Positions 7,906 through 18,147 of a stretch of 32,324 nucleotides of DNA are shown in pieces. Within the stretch, counting starts at the first letter, position 1. The number at the start of each line of letters is the position of its first letter. Origin of the DNA: SHVZ01 sp044223515 (GTDB lineage: Bacteria; Pseudomonadota; Alphaproteobacteria; SHVZ01). Location: the NCBI GenBank assembly GCA_044223515.1, contig JBGALV010000054.1:1-32324 (forward strand), in the 5' to 3' direction. A program made the translations under genes and the position numbers. The notes under the pieces are model-generated. The model was not told where the DNA came from. It saw nothing but the letters and a program-made list of their open reading frames with translations, and made no database searches.

Positions 7906-8628
7906 TTGTCCACCATCATCCGGCCCTTCCTGTTCGAGGACAGCTTCGACGAGGACGCGGCCGACCGCGCCCGCGAGAAGGCGGACGCGGAAGAACGTGC
8001 CCGGCTCGAGGCCGAGGCCGCGGCCAATGCCGAACCCCCGCCGCCGACCTTCTCCGAGGAAGAACTCGCCGCCGCTCGCCAGGCTGGATTCCTCGAAGGC
8101 CGCAACGCCGGCATTTCGGAAGCGCACGCTTCGCTCGAACGCCGCGCCGCGGATGCGCTCGACCAGGTCAGCCGTGCGCTCGGCCAGCTCGATCGCGCGC
8201 AACGCGAGGGCGTCGTCGAACTGATGCGCGGCGCGCTCGAAGTGACGCACACGATCGTCCGCAAGGTGCTGCCGGAATACGTCCGTCGCCACGGCTCCGA
8301 CGAGATCCAGGCCCTGGTCCGCCAGGTGCTGGAGACGCTCATCGAGGAGCCGCGCGTCGTCATCCGCGTTCCCGAGGACCTGGTCGAGACGCTGAAGCCG
8401 CGCATCGCGCAGGCCGGCAAGGCCACCAGCTTCGAGGGCCAGCTCGTCGTCTTCGGCGAGCCCGCGCTGGGCGACGGCGACTGTCGGATCGAATGGTCCT
8501 CGGGCGGCGCCGAGCGGCTGGTCCAGCAATCGATCGAGCAGGTGGCGGCCGTCGTCGGCCGCGCCCTGGTCCCGCCGGAATCCGCCCCCGACGACTCGAG
8601 CCAGCCGCCGCTGGCTCCCAACGAGTGA
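7906..8628 (+). CDS. fliH: Flagellar assembly protein FliH (FlbE-like)
   Basis: FliH binds the export ATPase FliI and docks it at the C-ring through FliN. The 240-residue product has an acidic, Ala/Glu-rich coiled-coil N-terminal half (about 15-110). A globular FliH/V-ATPase-E-like C-terminal half follows, with VELMRGALEVTHTIVRKVLP and EGQLVVFGEPALGDGDCRIEW. The position between fliG and fliN matches Caulobacter flbE, the fliH counterpart. The start is a TTG at 7906, chosen because TAGGAG (7891-7896) is correctly spaced and no ATG is near. fliG ends in TGA-TAG, two stops in tandem, 15 bases before. Confidence 0.85.
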   Translation: MSTIIRPFLFEDSFDEDAADRAREKADAEERARLEAEAAANAEPPPPTFSEEELAAARQAGFLEGRNAGISEAHASLERRAADALDQVSRALGQLDRAQREGVVELMRGALEVTHTIVRKVLPEYVRRHGSDEIQALVRQVLETLIEEPRVVIRVPEDLVETLKPRIAQAGKATSFEGQLVVFGEPALGDGDCRIEWSSGGAERLVQQSIEQVAAVVGRALVPPESAPDDSSQPPLAPNE

Positions 8629-8658
8629 CGGCTCACGCGAGCTTGAAGGAGCAAGACC

Positions 8659-9012
8659 ATGCCTAACGATGACAACCTCGAACTGACCGAGCTCGAAGGC
8701 CAGAGCGCCAACAAGGGCGAGGAAGAGGACGAGGATCGCCTCGAAGGACAACGCACCGCTACCGCGCGCGATCTCGAGGCCGTCTACGACATCCCGGTGC
8801 AGATCTCGGCCGTGCTCGGCAAGTCGACGATGCAGGTGAGCCAGCTCCTGAAGCTCGGCCGCGGCGCCGTCGTCGAGCTCGACCGCAAGGTCGGCGAGGC
8901 GATCGACATCTACGTCAACAACCGGCTGGTCGCCCGCGGCGAGGTGGTCATCGTCGACGAGCGCCTCGGCGTGACGATGACCGAAATCATCAAGTCGGAC
9001 CGATCGCAGTAA
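8659..9012 (+). CDS. fliN: Flagellar motor switch protein FliN
   Basis: FliN forms the base of the C-ring and is the dock for FliH and export cargo. The 117-residue protein has an acidic, disordered N-terminus (1-35, many Glu/Asp). A SpoA domain follows (about 40-112) with YDIPVQISAVLGKSTMQVSQ, LLKLGRGAVVELDRKVGEAI and VNNRLVARGEVVIVDERLGV. Length and motifs are typical. GAAGGAG at 8645-8651 precedes the ATG. It ends four bases before the stator gene, so the two are translationally close. Confidence 0.95.
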   Translation: MPNDDNLELTELEGQSANKGEEEDEDRLEGQRTATARDLEAVYDIPVQISAVLGKSTMQVSQLLKLGRGAVVELDRKVGEAIDIYVNNRLVARGEVVIVDERLGVTMTEIIKSDRSQ

Positions 9013-9016
9013 CCGG

Positions 9017-9865
9017 ATGGCTGAGCCCGCTCCCAAGCTGAAAGTGGCCGGCGGCAATCGCGCCGGCGGCGCGTCCGCGCCTGCGCAGCGCTCCGGCCCC
9101 GACATGGCCGGCGTGCTGGGACTCGGCGTGGGCTTCGCCGTCCTGCTGATCGCCGCCGTCATCGGCGGAGCGCCGAGTGCCTTCATCGACGTGCCGTCCA
9201 TCCTGATCGTCTTCGGCGGGACTTTCGCCGTCACGACGATCTCGTTCTCGCTTCCCGAGATCTGGCGGGCACAGCGGCTGATGTGGGTGGCGCTGTTCTC
9301 GAGCCCGCCGGACAGCGGCATTGCCGCGCGACGCGTGCTCGAGCTCGCCAGGCTTGCCCGCAACGAGGGTGTGCTCGTTCTCGAACGCCAGCTCGTCCAG
9401 CTTCGGGACGCCCCCTTCCTGCGCCGCGCCATCGGGCTGGTGGTCGACGGCGCCACGCCCGAGGACGTCGAGGACGTCATGGCGCAGGAGCAGGCCGCCA
9501 TCCAGGGCCGCCACGCCAAGAGCGCCTCGATCCTCCGCAAGGCCGCCGAGGTGGCGCCGGCGATGGGCCTTATCGGCACGCTGGTCGGCCTCGTCCAGAT
9601 GCTGGGCCAGCTCGACAATCCATCGGCGATCGGCCCCGCCATGGCCGTCGCGCTGCTCACGACCTTCTACGGCGCGGTGCTCGCCAACATGGTGTTCGCC
9701 CCGCTCGCATCCAAGCTCGACCGCAACTCCGCCGAGGAGGCGCTGGTCAACCGGCTCTACGTGATCGGAGCGTCCGCGATCGGACGCCAGGAGAACCCGA
9801 CCCGGATCGAGATACTGCTCAACACCGTCCTGCCGCCCGAGAAGCGGCTGGGTTCGCTCGAATAG
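9017..9865 (+). CDS. motA: Stator protein MotA/PomA family
   Basis: MotA-type subunits form the five-membered ring around MotB dimers and conduct ions to power rotation. The 282-residue protein has four predicted membrane helices (about 32-50, 58-78, 178-200, 206-232). Its cytoplasmic loop carries Arg115 and Glu123 in LARNEGVLVLE, matching residues that contact FliG. Helices 3 and 4 (VAPAMGLIGTLVGLVQML; AMAVALLTTFYGAVLANMVF) are closest to PomA as I recall it. They keep Thr188 and the Thr215-Thr216 pair linked to sodium use. No MotB partner is encoded in the window. A Pro/Ala-rich N-terminal extension of about 28 residues is unusual for the family. Confidence 0.85.
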   Translation: MAEPAPKLKVAGGNRAGGASAPAQRSGPDMAGVLGLGVGFAVLLIAAVIGGAPSAFIDVPSILIVFGGTFAVTTISFSLPEIWRAQRLMWVALFSSPPDSGIAARRVLELARLARNEGVLVLERQLVQLRDAPFLRRAIGLVVDGATPEDVEDVMAQEQAAIQGRHAKSASILRKAAEVAPAMGLIGTLVGLVQMLGQLDNPSAIGPAMAVALLTTFYGAVLANMVFAPLASKLDRNSAEEALVNRLYVIGASAIGRQENPTRIEILLNTVLPPEKRLGSLE

Positions 9866-9892
9866 CGGCCCGACGGGACACGGAGACGCAAG

Positions 9893-11266
<1,374 letters not shown>

Positions 11267-11295
11267 CGCTCAGCGCCTGATCGAGAACGCCCGCA

Positions 11296-13404
11296 ATGGC
11301 CGACACCCAGCAGACAGCAGTTCCCGCCGCAGGTCCCGGTCTCGGTGGCCTATTGCGTCGCTTCGGCTTCAGCGGCACCGGCGACCTCCTCATGCCGTTC
11401 GGGATCATCGCGATCCTGGGCGTGCTCGTGTTCCCGATGCCGACATGGCTTCTGGACGTGTCGCTGGCGATCTCCATCACGCTGTCGGTCATCATCCTGA
11501 TGACCGTGCTGTTCATCCAGAAGTCGCTCGAGATCAACGCCTTCCCGACCATCCTGCTCGTCTCGACGATGCTCAGGCTGTCGCTGAACCTGGCGTCCAC
11601 GCGCCTGATCCTCGAGCATGGGCACGAAGGCACCGCCGCTGCCGGAAAGGTCATCGAGGCCTTCGGCAAGTTCATGATGGGCGGCAACTTCGTTATCGGC
11701 ATCATCGTATTCACGATCCTGGTGATCGTGAACTTCATCGTCATCACCAAGGGCTCCGGCCGCATCGCCGAAGTCGCGGCGCGCTTCGCCCTCGACGGCA
11801 TGCCCGGCAAGCAGATGGCGATCGACGCCGATCTTTCTGCAGGCCTCGTCGACGAGAAGGAGGCGAAGCGCCGACGCAAGGAGCTCGAGGACGAGTCCCA
11901 GTTCTACGGCGCCATGGACGGCGCGTCCAAGTTCGTCCGCGGCGACGCGGTCGCCGGCGTCCTGATCACCTTCATCAACGTCATCGGCGGCCTCATCATC
12001 GGGCCGCTGCAGCACGGCCTGTCGCTGAGCCAGGCGCTCAACAACTACACGGTCCTGACCGTCGGCGACGGGCTCGTCTCGCAGATGCCGGCGCTGATCA
12101 TCTCGACCGCCGCCGGTCTCCTCGTCACCAAGGCGGGTGCCGCCGACAAGGAAGACAAGGCGATGCTGGGCCAGCTGTCGGCCTATCCGACGGCGCTCGG
12201 CATGTCGGCCGCGGTGATGGCGGGCATGAGCCTGCTTCCCGGCATTCCGATGCTGCCGTTCCTCCTGATCGCGGGCGTCGCCGGCGGCGTCGCCTTCATG
12301 CGCTTCCAGTCGATGGAAAAGGAGAAGCAGCAGGCCGCCGAGGTCGCGGCTCAGCCGGTGCCGGTCGCCGAAGAACCGATCTCGACTGCGCTTGCGATCG
12401 ACCTGATACGCCTCGAGCTCGGGTACGGCCTCCTGCCGCTGATCCGCAACACCGACGGTGGACGCCTCACCGACCAGATCAAGGCGCTCCGCCGGCAGCT
12501 GGCATCCGAGGTCGGCTTCATCATGCCGTCGGTGCGCATCCAGGATAACCTGCAGCTCCCCTCGAACACTTACGTCGTCCGGGTCAAGGAGGTCGAAGCC
12601 GGCCGCGGCGATCTTCGTACCGGCATGCTGCTGGTCATGGACCCGCGCGGCGGCAAGATCGCCCTTCAGGGCGAGGAGACCAGCGAACCGACCTTCGGCC
12701 TGCCGGCGATGTGGGTGAATGCCGCCATGCGCGAAGAGGCGATGTTCAAGGGCTACACCGTCGTCGACCCGCCGACGGTCATCACCACGCACCTGACCGA
12801 GGTGGTGAAGGACAACATGCCCGACCTGCTCTCCTACTCGGAGACGCAGAAGCTGCTCGACGAATGCGCCTCGCACCACCAGAAGCTGGTCGGCGACGTG
12901 GTGCCCACCCAGATCACCGTAGGCGGCCTGCAGCGCGTGCTGCAGAACCTGCTCGCCGAGCGCGTGTCGATCCGCGACCTGCCGACGATCCTCGAGGCGA
13001 TTTCCGAAGGCTCCAGCCTGTCGCGCAACATCGGCTTCATCACCGAGCATGTGCGCACCCGGCTTTCGCGCCAGCTCAGCGACCAGTACTCGGCCGACCA
13101 GGGCTACATCCCGCTGGTCACGCTGTCGCCCGACTGGGAGCAGGCCTTCGCCGAGTCCCTCGTCGGTCAAGGCGAGGACCGCCAGCTGTCGATGGCGCCG
13201 TCCAAGCTGCAGGAGTTCATGCAGGCGGTCAGGACGACCTTCGAGCGCTATGCGATGATGGGCGAGATCCCGGTGCTGCTGACCAGCCCTGGCATCCGCC
13301 CCTATGTCCGCTCGATCATCGAGCGTTTCCGCCCGGCGACCGTCGTGATGTCGCAGAGCGAGGTTCATCCGAAGGCACGCATCAAGACTCTGGGACAGAT
13401 CTGA
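11296..13404 (+). CDS. flhA: Flagellar export gate protein FlhA
   Basis: FlhA is the main ring of the type III export gate, an ion-driven membrane protein whose cytoplasmic ring binds chaperone-substrate complexes. The 702-residue protein has about eight membrane helices in the first 340 residues. The FHIPEP-family signatures are STMLRLSLNLASTRLIL and GRIAEVAARFALDGMPGKQM, followed by AIDADLSAGLVDEKEAKRRR. The C-terminal cytoplasmic domain (about 360-700) includes RLSRQLSDQYSADQGYIPLV. Length is typical. The ribosome binding site is weak (CGAGAA region, 11282-11287), which hints at coupling to flbD, 29 bases upstream. Confidence 0.96.
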   Translation: MADTQQTAVPAAGPGLGGLLRRFGFSGTGDLLMPFGIIAILGVLVFPMPTWLLDVSLAISITLSVIILMTVLFIQKSLEINAFPTILLVSTMLRLSLNLASTRLILEHGHEGTAAAGKVIEAFGKFMMGGNFVIGIIVFTILVIVNFIVITKGSGRIAEVAARFALDGMPGKQMAIDADLSAGLVDEKEAKRRRKELEDESQFYGAMDGASKFVRGDAVAGVLITFINVIGGLIIGPLQHGLSLSQALNNYTVLTVGDGLVSQMPALIISTAAGLLVTKAGAADKEDKAMLGQLSAYPTALGMSAAVMAGMSLLPGIPMLPFLLIAGVAGGVAFMRFQSMEKEKQQAAEVAAQPVPVAEEPISTALAIDLIRLELGYGLLPLIRNTDGGRLTDQIKALRRQLASEVGFIMPSVRIQDNLQLPSNTYVVRVKEVEAGRGDLRTGMLLVMDPRGGKIALQGEETSEPTFGLPAMWVNAAMREEAMFKGYTVVDPPTVITTHLTEVVKDNMPDLLSYSETQKLLDECASHHQKLVGDVVPTQITVGGLQRVLQNLLAERVSIRDLPTILEAISEGSSLSRNIGFITEHVRTRLSRQLSDQYSADQGYIPLVTLSPDWEQAFAESLVGQGEDRQLSMAPSKLQEFMQAVRTTFERYAMMGEIPVLLTSPGIRPYVRSIIERFRPATVVMSQSEVHPKARIKTLGQI

Positions 13405-13421
13405 GGGGATAGCCGGGAGAC

Positions 13422-14420
13422 ATGCGTCTCAAGACCTTCAACGCGCGCACAATGTCGGAAGCGATGAAGATGGTGCGCGACCATCTGGGCGAGGACGCGA
13501 TCATCGTCTCGACCCAGAAGGGCGAAGGCGGCAAGGGCGTGCGCCTGACGGCGGCGCTCGACGGCGCCGACCCCGAGTTCGAGGCCGCGCCAGAGCCTTC
13601 CCCGCTGAAGCCGCCGGGGAAGAAACGCGACACCATCGAATACCTCTCCGACGCCCTCTCGCGCCACGGCGTCGCCCCCAACCTCGCCGAACGGATGCTC
13701 CGAAGTGCCACTGCGCTGGGCATCGACGACCCGATCCTGGCGCTCGCCGGCGCGCTCGACGACGTCTTCTCCTTCCAGCCGATCAACGACCTGAAGCCGA
13801 CCAAGCCGATCATCCTGATCGGCCCGCCGGGCCAGGGAAAGACGCTGACCGTGGCCAAGATCGCCGCGCGCGCGGCGATGGCACGCAAGCCCGTGCAGCT
13901 GATCACCACCGACACCGAGCGCGCCGGCGGATACGAGCAGCTGCAGGTGTTCGGCAAGGTTCTGAAGGTCGATGTCGCGCGGATCGACACCTCGCAGCGC
14001 CTGAAGGAGACCTTATCGGGATACCGCAAGGATACGCTGACGGTCATCGACACCGCCGGCCGCAATCCTTTCAGTCCCGACGACATGGGCATCCTTCGCC
14101 CCTTCGTGCAGGCGACACAGGGCGACACCTGCCTGGTCATGGCAGCCGGGACCGATCCGCTGGAGGCGGCGGAGGTCGCGCGTGCCTTTGCCGATGTCGG
14201 CGCGACACGCCTGATCATCACCCGCCTGGACCTCGCCCGCCGTCTCGGCAGCCTTCTGGTGGCTGCCGAAGCCGGGCGGTTGAAACTCGCGGATGCAAGC
14301 GTCACATCTGCGGTGGTTGACGGACTCAATCCGCTCAACCCCGTGGCCATGGCCCGACTCTTGCTTCCCGATCTGGTGGCCGAAGAGGCTGCCGCTCCTC
14401 TCAAGCGAGCCTACTCATGA
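13422..14420 (+). CDS. flhF: Flagellar biosynthesis GTPase FlhF
   Basis: FlhF is an SRP-family GTPase that sets where polar flagella form. The 332-residue product begins with the conserved basic MRLKTFNARTMSEAMKMVRD, followed by a short linker and an NG domain. G1 is GPPGQGKT (134-141), the G2/insertion-box region is TTDTERAGGYEQLQ, G3 is DTAGR (210-214) and G4 is TRLD (267-270). It is shorter than many FlhF proteins because the N-terminal linker is reduced. Its stop overlaps the flhG start by four bases (ATGA), so the pair is translationally coupled, as expected for partner GTPase and ATPase. Confidence 0.92.
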   Translation: MRLKTFNARTMSEAMKMVRDHLGEDAIIVSTQKGEGGKGVRLTAALDGADPEFEAAPEPSPLKPPGKKRDTIEYLSDALSRHGVAPNLAERMLRSATALGIDDPILALAGALDDVFSFQPINDLKPTKPIILIGPPGQGKTLTVAKIAARAAMARKPVQLITTDTERAGGYEQLQVFGKVLKVDVARIDTSQRLKETLSGYRKDTLTVIDTAGRNPFSPDDMGILRPFVQATQGDTCLVMAAGTDPLEAAEVARAFADVGATRLIITRLDLARRLGSLLVAAEAGRLKLADASVTSAVVDGLNPLNPVAMARLLLPDLVAEEAAAPLKRAYS

Positions 14421-15205
14421 CCACCGCAACGCCAGCTCCCGCGCCCCGCTCCGCCCTTCTCACGAAGGCGAAGAACGTCATTGCCGTCGCGTCGGGCAAG
14501 GGCGGCGTCGGCAAGACGTGGTTCTCGATCACGCTGAGCCACGCGCTGGCCAAGGCCGGCCGCCGCACCCTGCTGTTCGACGGCGACCTCGGGCTCGCCA
14601 ACGTCGACATCCAGCTGGGCCTCACGCCCGATCGCGACCTCGGCGGCGTCATCACCGGCCGCATCGGGCTCGCCCAGGCCGCCGCCCGCTACGAGGAAGG
14701 CGGCTTCGACATCGTCGCCGGACGGTCCGGCACCGGCTCGCTCGCGACCCTGCCGGCACAGCGCCTGGCGCAACTCGGGAGCGAGATCGTCAACGTCGCC
14801 AAGCAGTACGATCAGGTCGTGCTCGACCTCGGCGCCGGCCTCGACCGTACCGTCCGCCTGCTCGCCGCCTCCGCCGGCACGACACTGGTGATCACGACGC
14901 CGGAGCCGACGGCGCTCACCGACGCCTACGCCTATATCAAGGTCACGCACGCCGACGAGCCGACCGCCGACCTTCGCGTCATCGTCAACATGGCGACCAA
15001 CGCCGCCGAGGGTCAGCGCACCTACGGAACCTTGCTCAAGGCCTGCCAGGGCTTCCTCAAGATCTCGCCGCCGCTCGCGGGCATCGTCCGCCGCGACAAG
15101 AGGGTGGCCGAGTGCATCCGGCGCCAGTCGCCGCTGCTCACCAAATATCCCGCCACCGAGGCGGCGCAGGATATCGAAGGCGTGGTCGACCGCCTCCTCG
15201 GATGA
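14417..15205 (+). CDS. flhG: Flagellar number regulator FlhG (MinD-like ATPase)
   Basis: FlhG is a MinD/ParA-type ATPase that limits flagellar number together with FlhF. The 262-residue product has the deviant Walker A SGKGGVGKT (26-34) with its signature Lys28, the switch region DGDLGLANVDIQLGL (about 55-69) and a DLGAG Walker-B-like motif. The N-terminus (TTATPAPAPRSALLTKAKN) shows no DQAxxLR motif, the segment that in other FlhG proteins stimulates FlhF. It overlaps flhF at its start and the fliK-like gene at its end, each by ATGA. Generic ParA proteins look similar, but the flhA-flhF-flhG order settles the call. Confidence 0.9.
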   Translation: MTTATPAPAPRSALLTKAKNVIAVASGKGGVGKTWFSITLSHALAKAGRRTLLFDGDLGLANVDIQLGLTPDRDLGGVITGRIGLAQAAARYEEGGFDIVAGRSGTGSLATLPAQRLAQLGSEIVNVAKQYDQVVLDLGAGLDRTVRLLAASAGTTLVITTPEPTALTDAYAYIKVTHADEPTADLRVIVNMATNAAEGQRTYGTLLKACQGFLKISPPLAGIVRRDKRVAECIRRQSPLLTKYPATEAAQDIEGVVDRLLG

Positions 15206-17388
15206 GCACGATCGCGCCGTCGCCGCCGGTCTCGCCGGCGCAGCAAATCACGACGGCGCCCCAGCCGACTCCGGCGGACGGCGCGACCAAGGCGCAGGTC
15301 CAGGCGCCGACGCCCGAAGCCGCGCCCTCCTCGCCCCTCGCCGACACGCCCGAGCCCGCGGTCGTCACCGGCGCGCGCACCACGGTGCCGCAGGCACAAC
15401 AGCCGACGTCCCTCGCGCCCGGCACCGTCGTCACCGCGACGCTCGAGCAGGGGCCGCCGACGCCCCCCGTGGTCACCACCGCCGAGACTCCGGAAACGCC
15501 GCCCGCCCCTCCGCCTCCCGCCACAGAGGAAACCGCGACGCCGCAGGCATCGCCACGCCCGACGGCCCCAACGCCGCAGCCGGCACCGGGGCAGACTCCT
15601 GGCGCGGCGCCACCGACTTCGACTCCGACGCCTTCTTCGGCAACGACCCTGCCCTCGACGCCGGCGCCGAGCGCGGCGGCTCCTTCACCACTCCCGCAGC
15701 CATCCGCGCCGACGCCATTGTCGACCGCGTCCGCAAGCCCGACCTCGCTGCCGCAGGCCCAATCCGCGCCGCTGTCCGGTTCCGGGCCCGCGCTGGCGAC
15801 GCTCCTGAGCGCCGCTCCCCCGCCGTCACCTTCCGCGGCACCGGCAGCGCCCGCGCAAGCTGGACCGCTTCCGACTCCGGGAACGCCGCCGCCGGGAACA
15901 TCTCCCGCAGGGACGCCGCCGGCACAGACGCCCGCGGCGCAACCGCCCGCGCCGGGTCCGTCGGCTGCGCAGGTGATCGCTTCTCAGCCCCAGGCGGCTG
16001 CAACGCCTCCTTCGCCGCCGACGGCACAGGCGCCGGCCGTGCTGGCGACGGCAGTTCGCGCCGCACCCGTCGCCCAGACGCCGCCGCAACCGCCGGCACC
16101 GCCTCCCCTGCCGGGCGCGACCGCCCAGCCGGCCGCCGTGGCCGGTGCGCCCCCGCCATCGGCCACGACTGCGACAGGCGTCGCCGTGACGCCTCTCGCC
16201 TCTCCGGCATCGTCAGCCGAAACCGGCCCTCGCCAGCAAGGCGTCGGACCTGACGGCGGCGACGCCCAGCAGGCAGCCCGCACGCCTGCCTCGTCGCCGA
16301 CGCCGCGGCCAGGTACGACACCGGCCGCGGCCTCGTCGACCCCGGCAACCTCCGTCTCGTCGACGGGCGGCCAACCCACGGCCGGCGCGTCGGCCCCGCT
16401 CGGAGGTGCGCCGGTGCTGGCGCTCCGCCCAGGAACCGCGCTGCTGTTGCAGGTGACCGAGATGACGCCGCGTGTCCCCGGCACGACTGCGCCCCAGCAG
16501 GCGATGACGCTGACCGCACAGGGCGGGGTCGTCAGCTTCGGTGCGACGGTGATGGGCTCCACGATCGCCGGCCAGCCGATTGTCGAGACGCCGCTCGGTC
16601 TCTTCACGCTCGGCGCTAAGGTCGCGTTGCCCGAGGGAACCCAGCTCCAGCTTCGCGTCATGCAGCCGCCAGGGACTACCGCTGCCGGCCAGGCCGCCGG
16701 CCATCCGGCGACGCTGATGGAACTCTCGCATCAATGGTCGGCGCTCGACGAAGCGCTGGCGACCTTGCGCGCGATCGATCCCAAGGCGGCGCAGGCTGTG
16801 CTCGATCAGACCATCGCCAGGCCGGGGCCTCAGCTCGCCGGCGGTCTCGCCTTCTTCCTGACCGCGCTCCGCGGCGGCGGCGATCTCAAGCGCTGGCTTG
16901 GCGAGAGCTCGGTGCAGGCGCTGGAGAAGTCAGGGCGCGGCAAGCTGATCCAGCGCCTCTCGGAAGAGTTCCGCGAGATGTCGCGCGCCGGATCGCCCGA
17001 CGCCGCGCAGTCGAGCGAGTGGCGGCCGATATTCATGCCGGTCTTCGACGGCGAAGGCATCCGCCAGCTCCGCCTCTTCGTCCATCGCGACGGCGGCCAG
17101 GACGGCGACGACGACGCGCCACCGGGCAAGCGCTTCCTGGTCGAGGCCGACTTCACGCGGCTCGGCCAGTTCCAGCTCGACGGCCTCGCGCAGGCGAAGA
17201 AGCTCGACCTCGTGGTGCGCACCAAGGAGGCGCTGCCGGGCGAGATCACCAAGAACATCAATGCGATCTTCACGCGTTCGCTCGACGCCGCGGGCTTCAC
17301 CGGCAAGCTCCGCTTCGAGGCGGGCGCGAATATGGTGACGCCCGATCCCGAGGCGATGTACGGCCACGCCCCGGGCGTCAGCGCCTGA
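15202..17388 (+). CDS. Proline/alanine-rich protein with FliK-like C-terminal domain
   Basis: The 728-residue protein starts at an ATG overlapping the flhG stop (ATGA), so it ends the flagellar operon. Residues 1 to about 405 are low-complexity Pro/Ala/Thr/Ser sequence without predicted structure. A folded part follows, starting with LALRPGTALLLQVTEMTPR. The end is a FliK-type C-terminal domain (about 640-705: FLVEADFTRLGQFQLDGLAQ then VVRTKEALPGEITKNINAIF). FliK measures hook length and switches export specificity. A disordered N-terminal ruler plus compact C-terminal switch fits that job. If the tail at bases 1-21 is the usual fliK, this is a second, divergent copy. The function is inferred. 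Confidence 0.65.
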   Translation: MSTIAPSPPVSPAQQITTAPQPTPADGATKAQVQAPTPEAAPSSPLADTPEPAVVTGARTTVPQAQQPTSLAPGTVVTATLEQGPPTPPVVTTAETPETPPAPPPPATEETATPQASPRPTAPTPQPAPGQTPGAAPPTSTPTPSSATTLPSTPAPSAAAPSPLPQPSAPTPLSTASASPTSLPQAQSAPLSGSGPALATLLSAAPPPSPSAAPAAPAQAGPLPTPGTPPPGTSPAGTPPAQTPAAQPPAPGPSAAQVIASQPQAAATPPSPPTAQAPAVLATAVRAAPVAQTPPQPPAPPPLPGATAQPAAVAGAPPPSATTATGVAVTPLASPASSAETGPRQQGVGPDGGDAQQAARTPASSPTPRPGTTPAAASSTPATSVSSTGGQPTAGASAPLGGAPVLALRPGTALLLQVTEMTPRVPGTTAPQQAMTLTAQGGVVSFGATVMGSTIAGQPIVETPLGLFTLGAKVALPEGTQLQLRVMQPPGTTAAGQAAGHPATLMELSHQWSALDEALATLRAIDPKAAQAVLDQTIARPGPQLAGGLAFFLTALRGGGDLKRWLGESSVQALEKSGRGKLIQRLSEEFREMSRAGSPDAAQSSEWRPIFMPVFDGEGIRQLRLFVHRDGGQDGDDDAPPGKRFLVEADFTRLGQFQLDGLAQAKKLDLVVRTKEALPGEITKNINAIFTRSLDAAGFTGKLRFEAGANMVTPDPEAMYGHAPGVSA

Positions 17389-18112
17389 CCGCGCCGATCA
17401 TCAGGAAGATCGGCCGCCGCCGCTCGTCCACCATCTCCGGATATCTCTTCAGCGCCTCGTCGGTGATGCCGGGCTCGTGCATGCGCGTGATCGCGAAGCC
17501 GGCGTCGATCAGCGTGTTCACATAGGTCGACAGCTGGCGGTGGTACTTCACCACGCCGTCGGCGAACCAGTTCACGCGGCGCTCGCCTTCGAGCTGGTAG
17601 CCGTCGACCGGCCAGTGCTGGCGCTTGCCGTCAGCATCGAGATGCCAGGCCTGCTCGGATCGCGCGGTGAAGATCGGGTGCTCGACGGTGAAGCAGAAGG
17701 CGCCACCCGCCGGCAGGACCTTCTGCACCTCGGCCACCAGACGATCTAGGCGCTCTACATAATGAAAGGCGAGCGTGCTCACCACGAGATCGAAGGAGCC
17801 GGGCTCGAACCTCAGGTCCTCGATCGCGCCCCGGCGATATTCGACCCTCGGATCAGAGGTGCGCTCAGCGGCAGTCGCCAGCATCTTCCCGGAAAGGTCG
17901 GTGCCGACCACCTTGGCCGCGCCAGCCTCGGCGAGGTAACGGCAGAGCGCGCCGAAGCCGCAGCCGAGATCGAGCACACGTTTGCCGGCGAGATCGGGCA
18001 GCAGTGCCTGGAACAGCGGCCATTCCGGCGCGCCGGCAAGGCCCTCGGTCGAGCGCCTGAGCTTGCTGTATCCGGCGAAGAAGCCGGGATCGTCGTAGAT
18101 GTTCTGCTTCAT
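17378..18112 (-). CDS. Class I SAM-dependent methyltransferase
   Basis: The 244-residue protein has the SAM-binding motif I VLDLGCGFGALCRYLAEAG (about 50-68), motif II with Asp in VVGTDLSGKML, and the post-motifs FDLVVSTLAFHYVERLDRL and VLPAGGAFCFTVEHPIF. This is the Methyltransf_11/25 type that acts on small molecules; the substrate cannot be read from the sequence. The start at ATG 18112 (MKQNIYDDPGFFAGYSKLR) matches the usual family beginning. The 3' end overlaps the convergent fliK-like gene by 11 bases. It is 35 bases downstream of thiE-like on the same strand and may be the last gene of that transcript. Confidence 0.85.
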   Translation of the reverse strand: MKQNIYDDPGFFAGYSKLRRSTEGLAGAPEWPLFQALLPDLAGKRVLDLGCGFGALCRYLAEAGAAKVVGTDLSGKMLATAAERTSDPRVEYRRGAIEDLRFEPGSFDLVVSTLAFHYVERLDRLVAEVQKVLPAGGAFCFTVEHPIFTARSEQAWHLDADGKRQHWPVDGYQLEGERRVNWFADGVVKYHRQLSTYVNTLIDAGFAITRMHEPGITDEALKRYPEMVDERRRPIFLMIGAVRR

Positions 18113-18147
18113 GACCCGAACCTCGGCGGCACCATCGCCGCGATGGC

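Noticed and set aside
6697..9660. Very long open frame on the minus strand (987 codons) opposite fliG, fliH, fliN and motA
   Set aside because: It is antisense to four well-recognised genes, and the translation has Arg/Asp-rich shadow composition with no family motif. Such frames are common in GC-rich DNA.
14293..15201. In-frame upstream extension of the fliK-like gene across flhG
   Set aside because: The extension is an Arg/Pro-rich shadow of flhG. The ATG at 15202 overlapping the flhG stop is the natural start.
15473..16519. Minus-strand open frame opposite the proline-rich part of the fliK-like gene
   Set aside because: It is a shadow produced by the low-complexity GC-rich coding strand. 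No ribosome site or recognisable domain is present.
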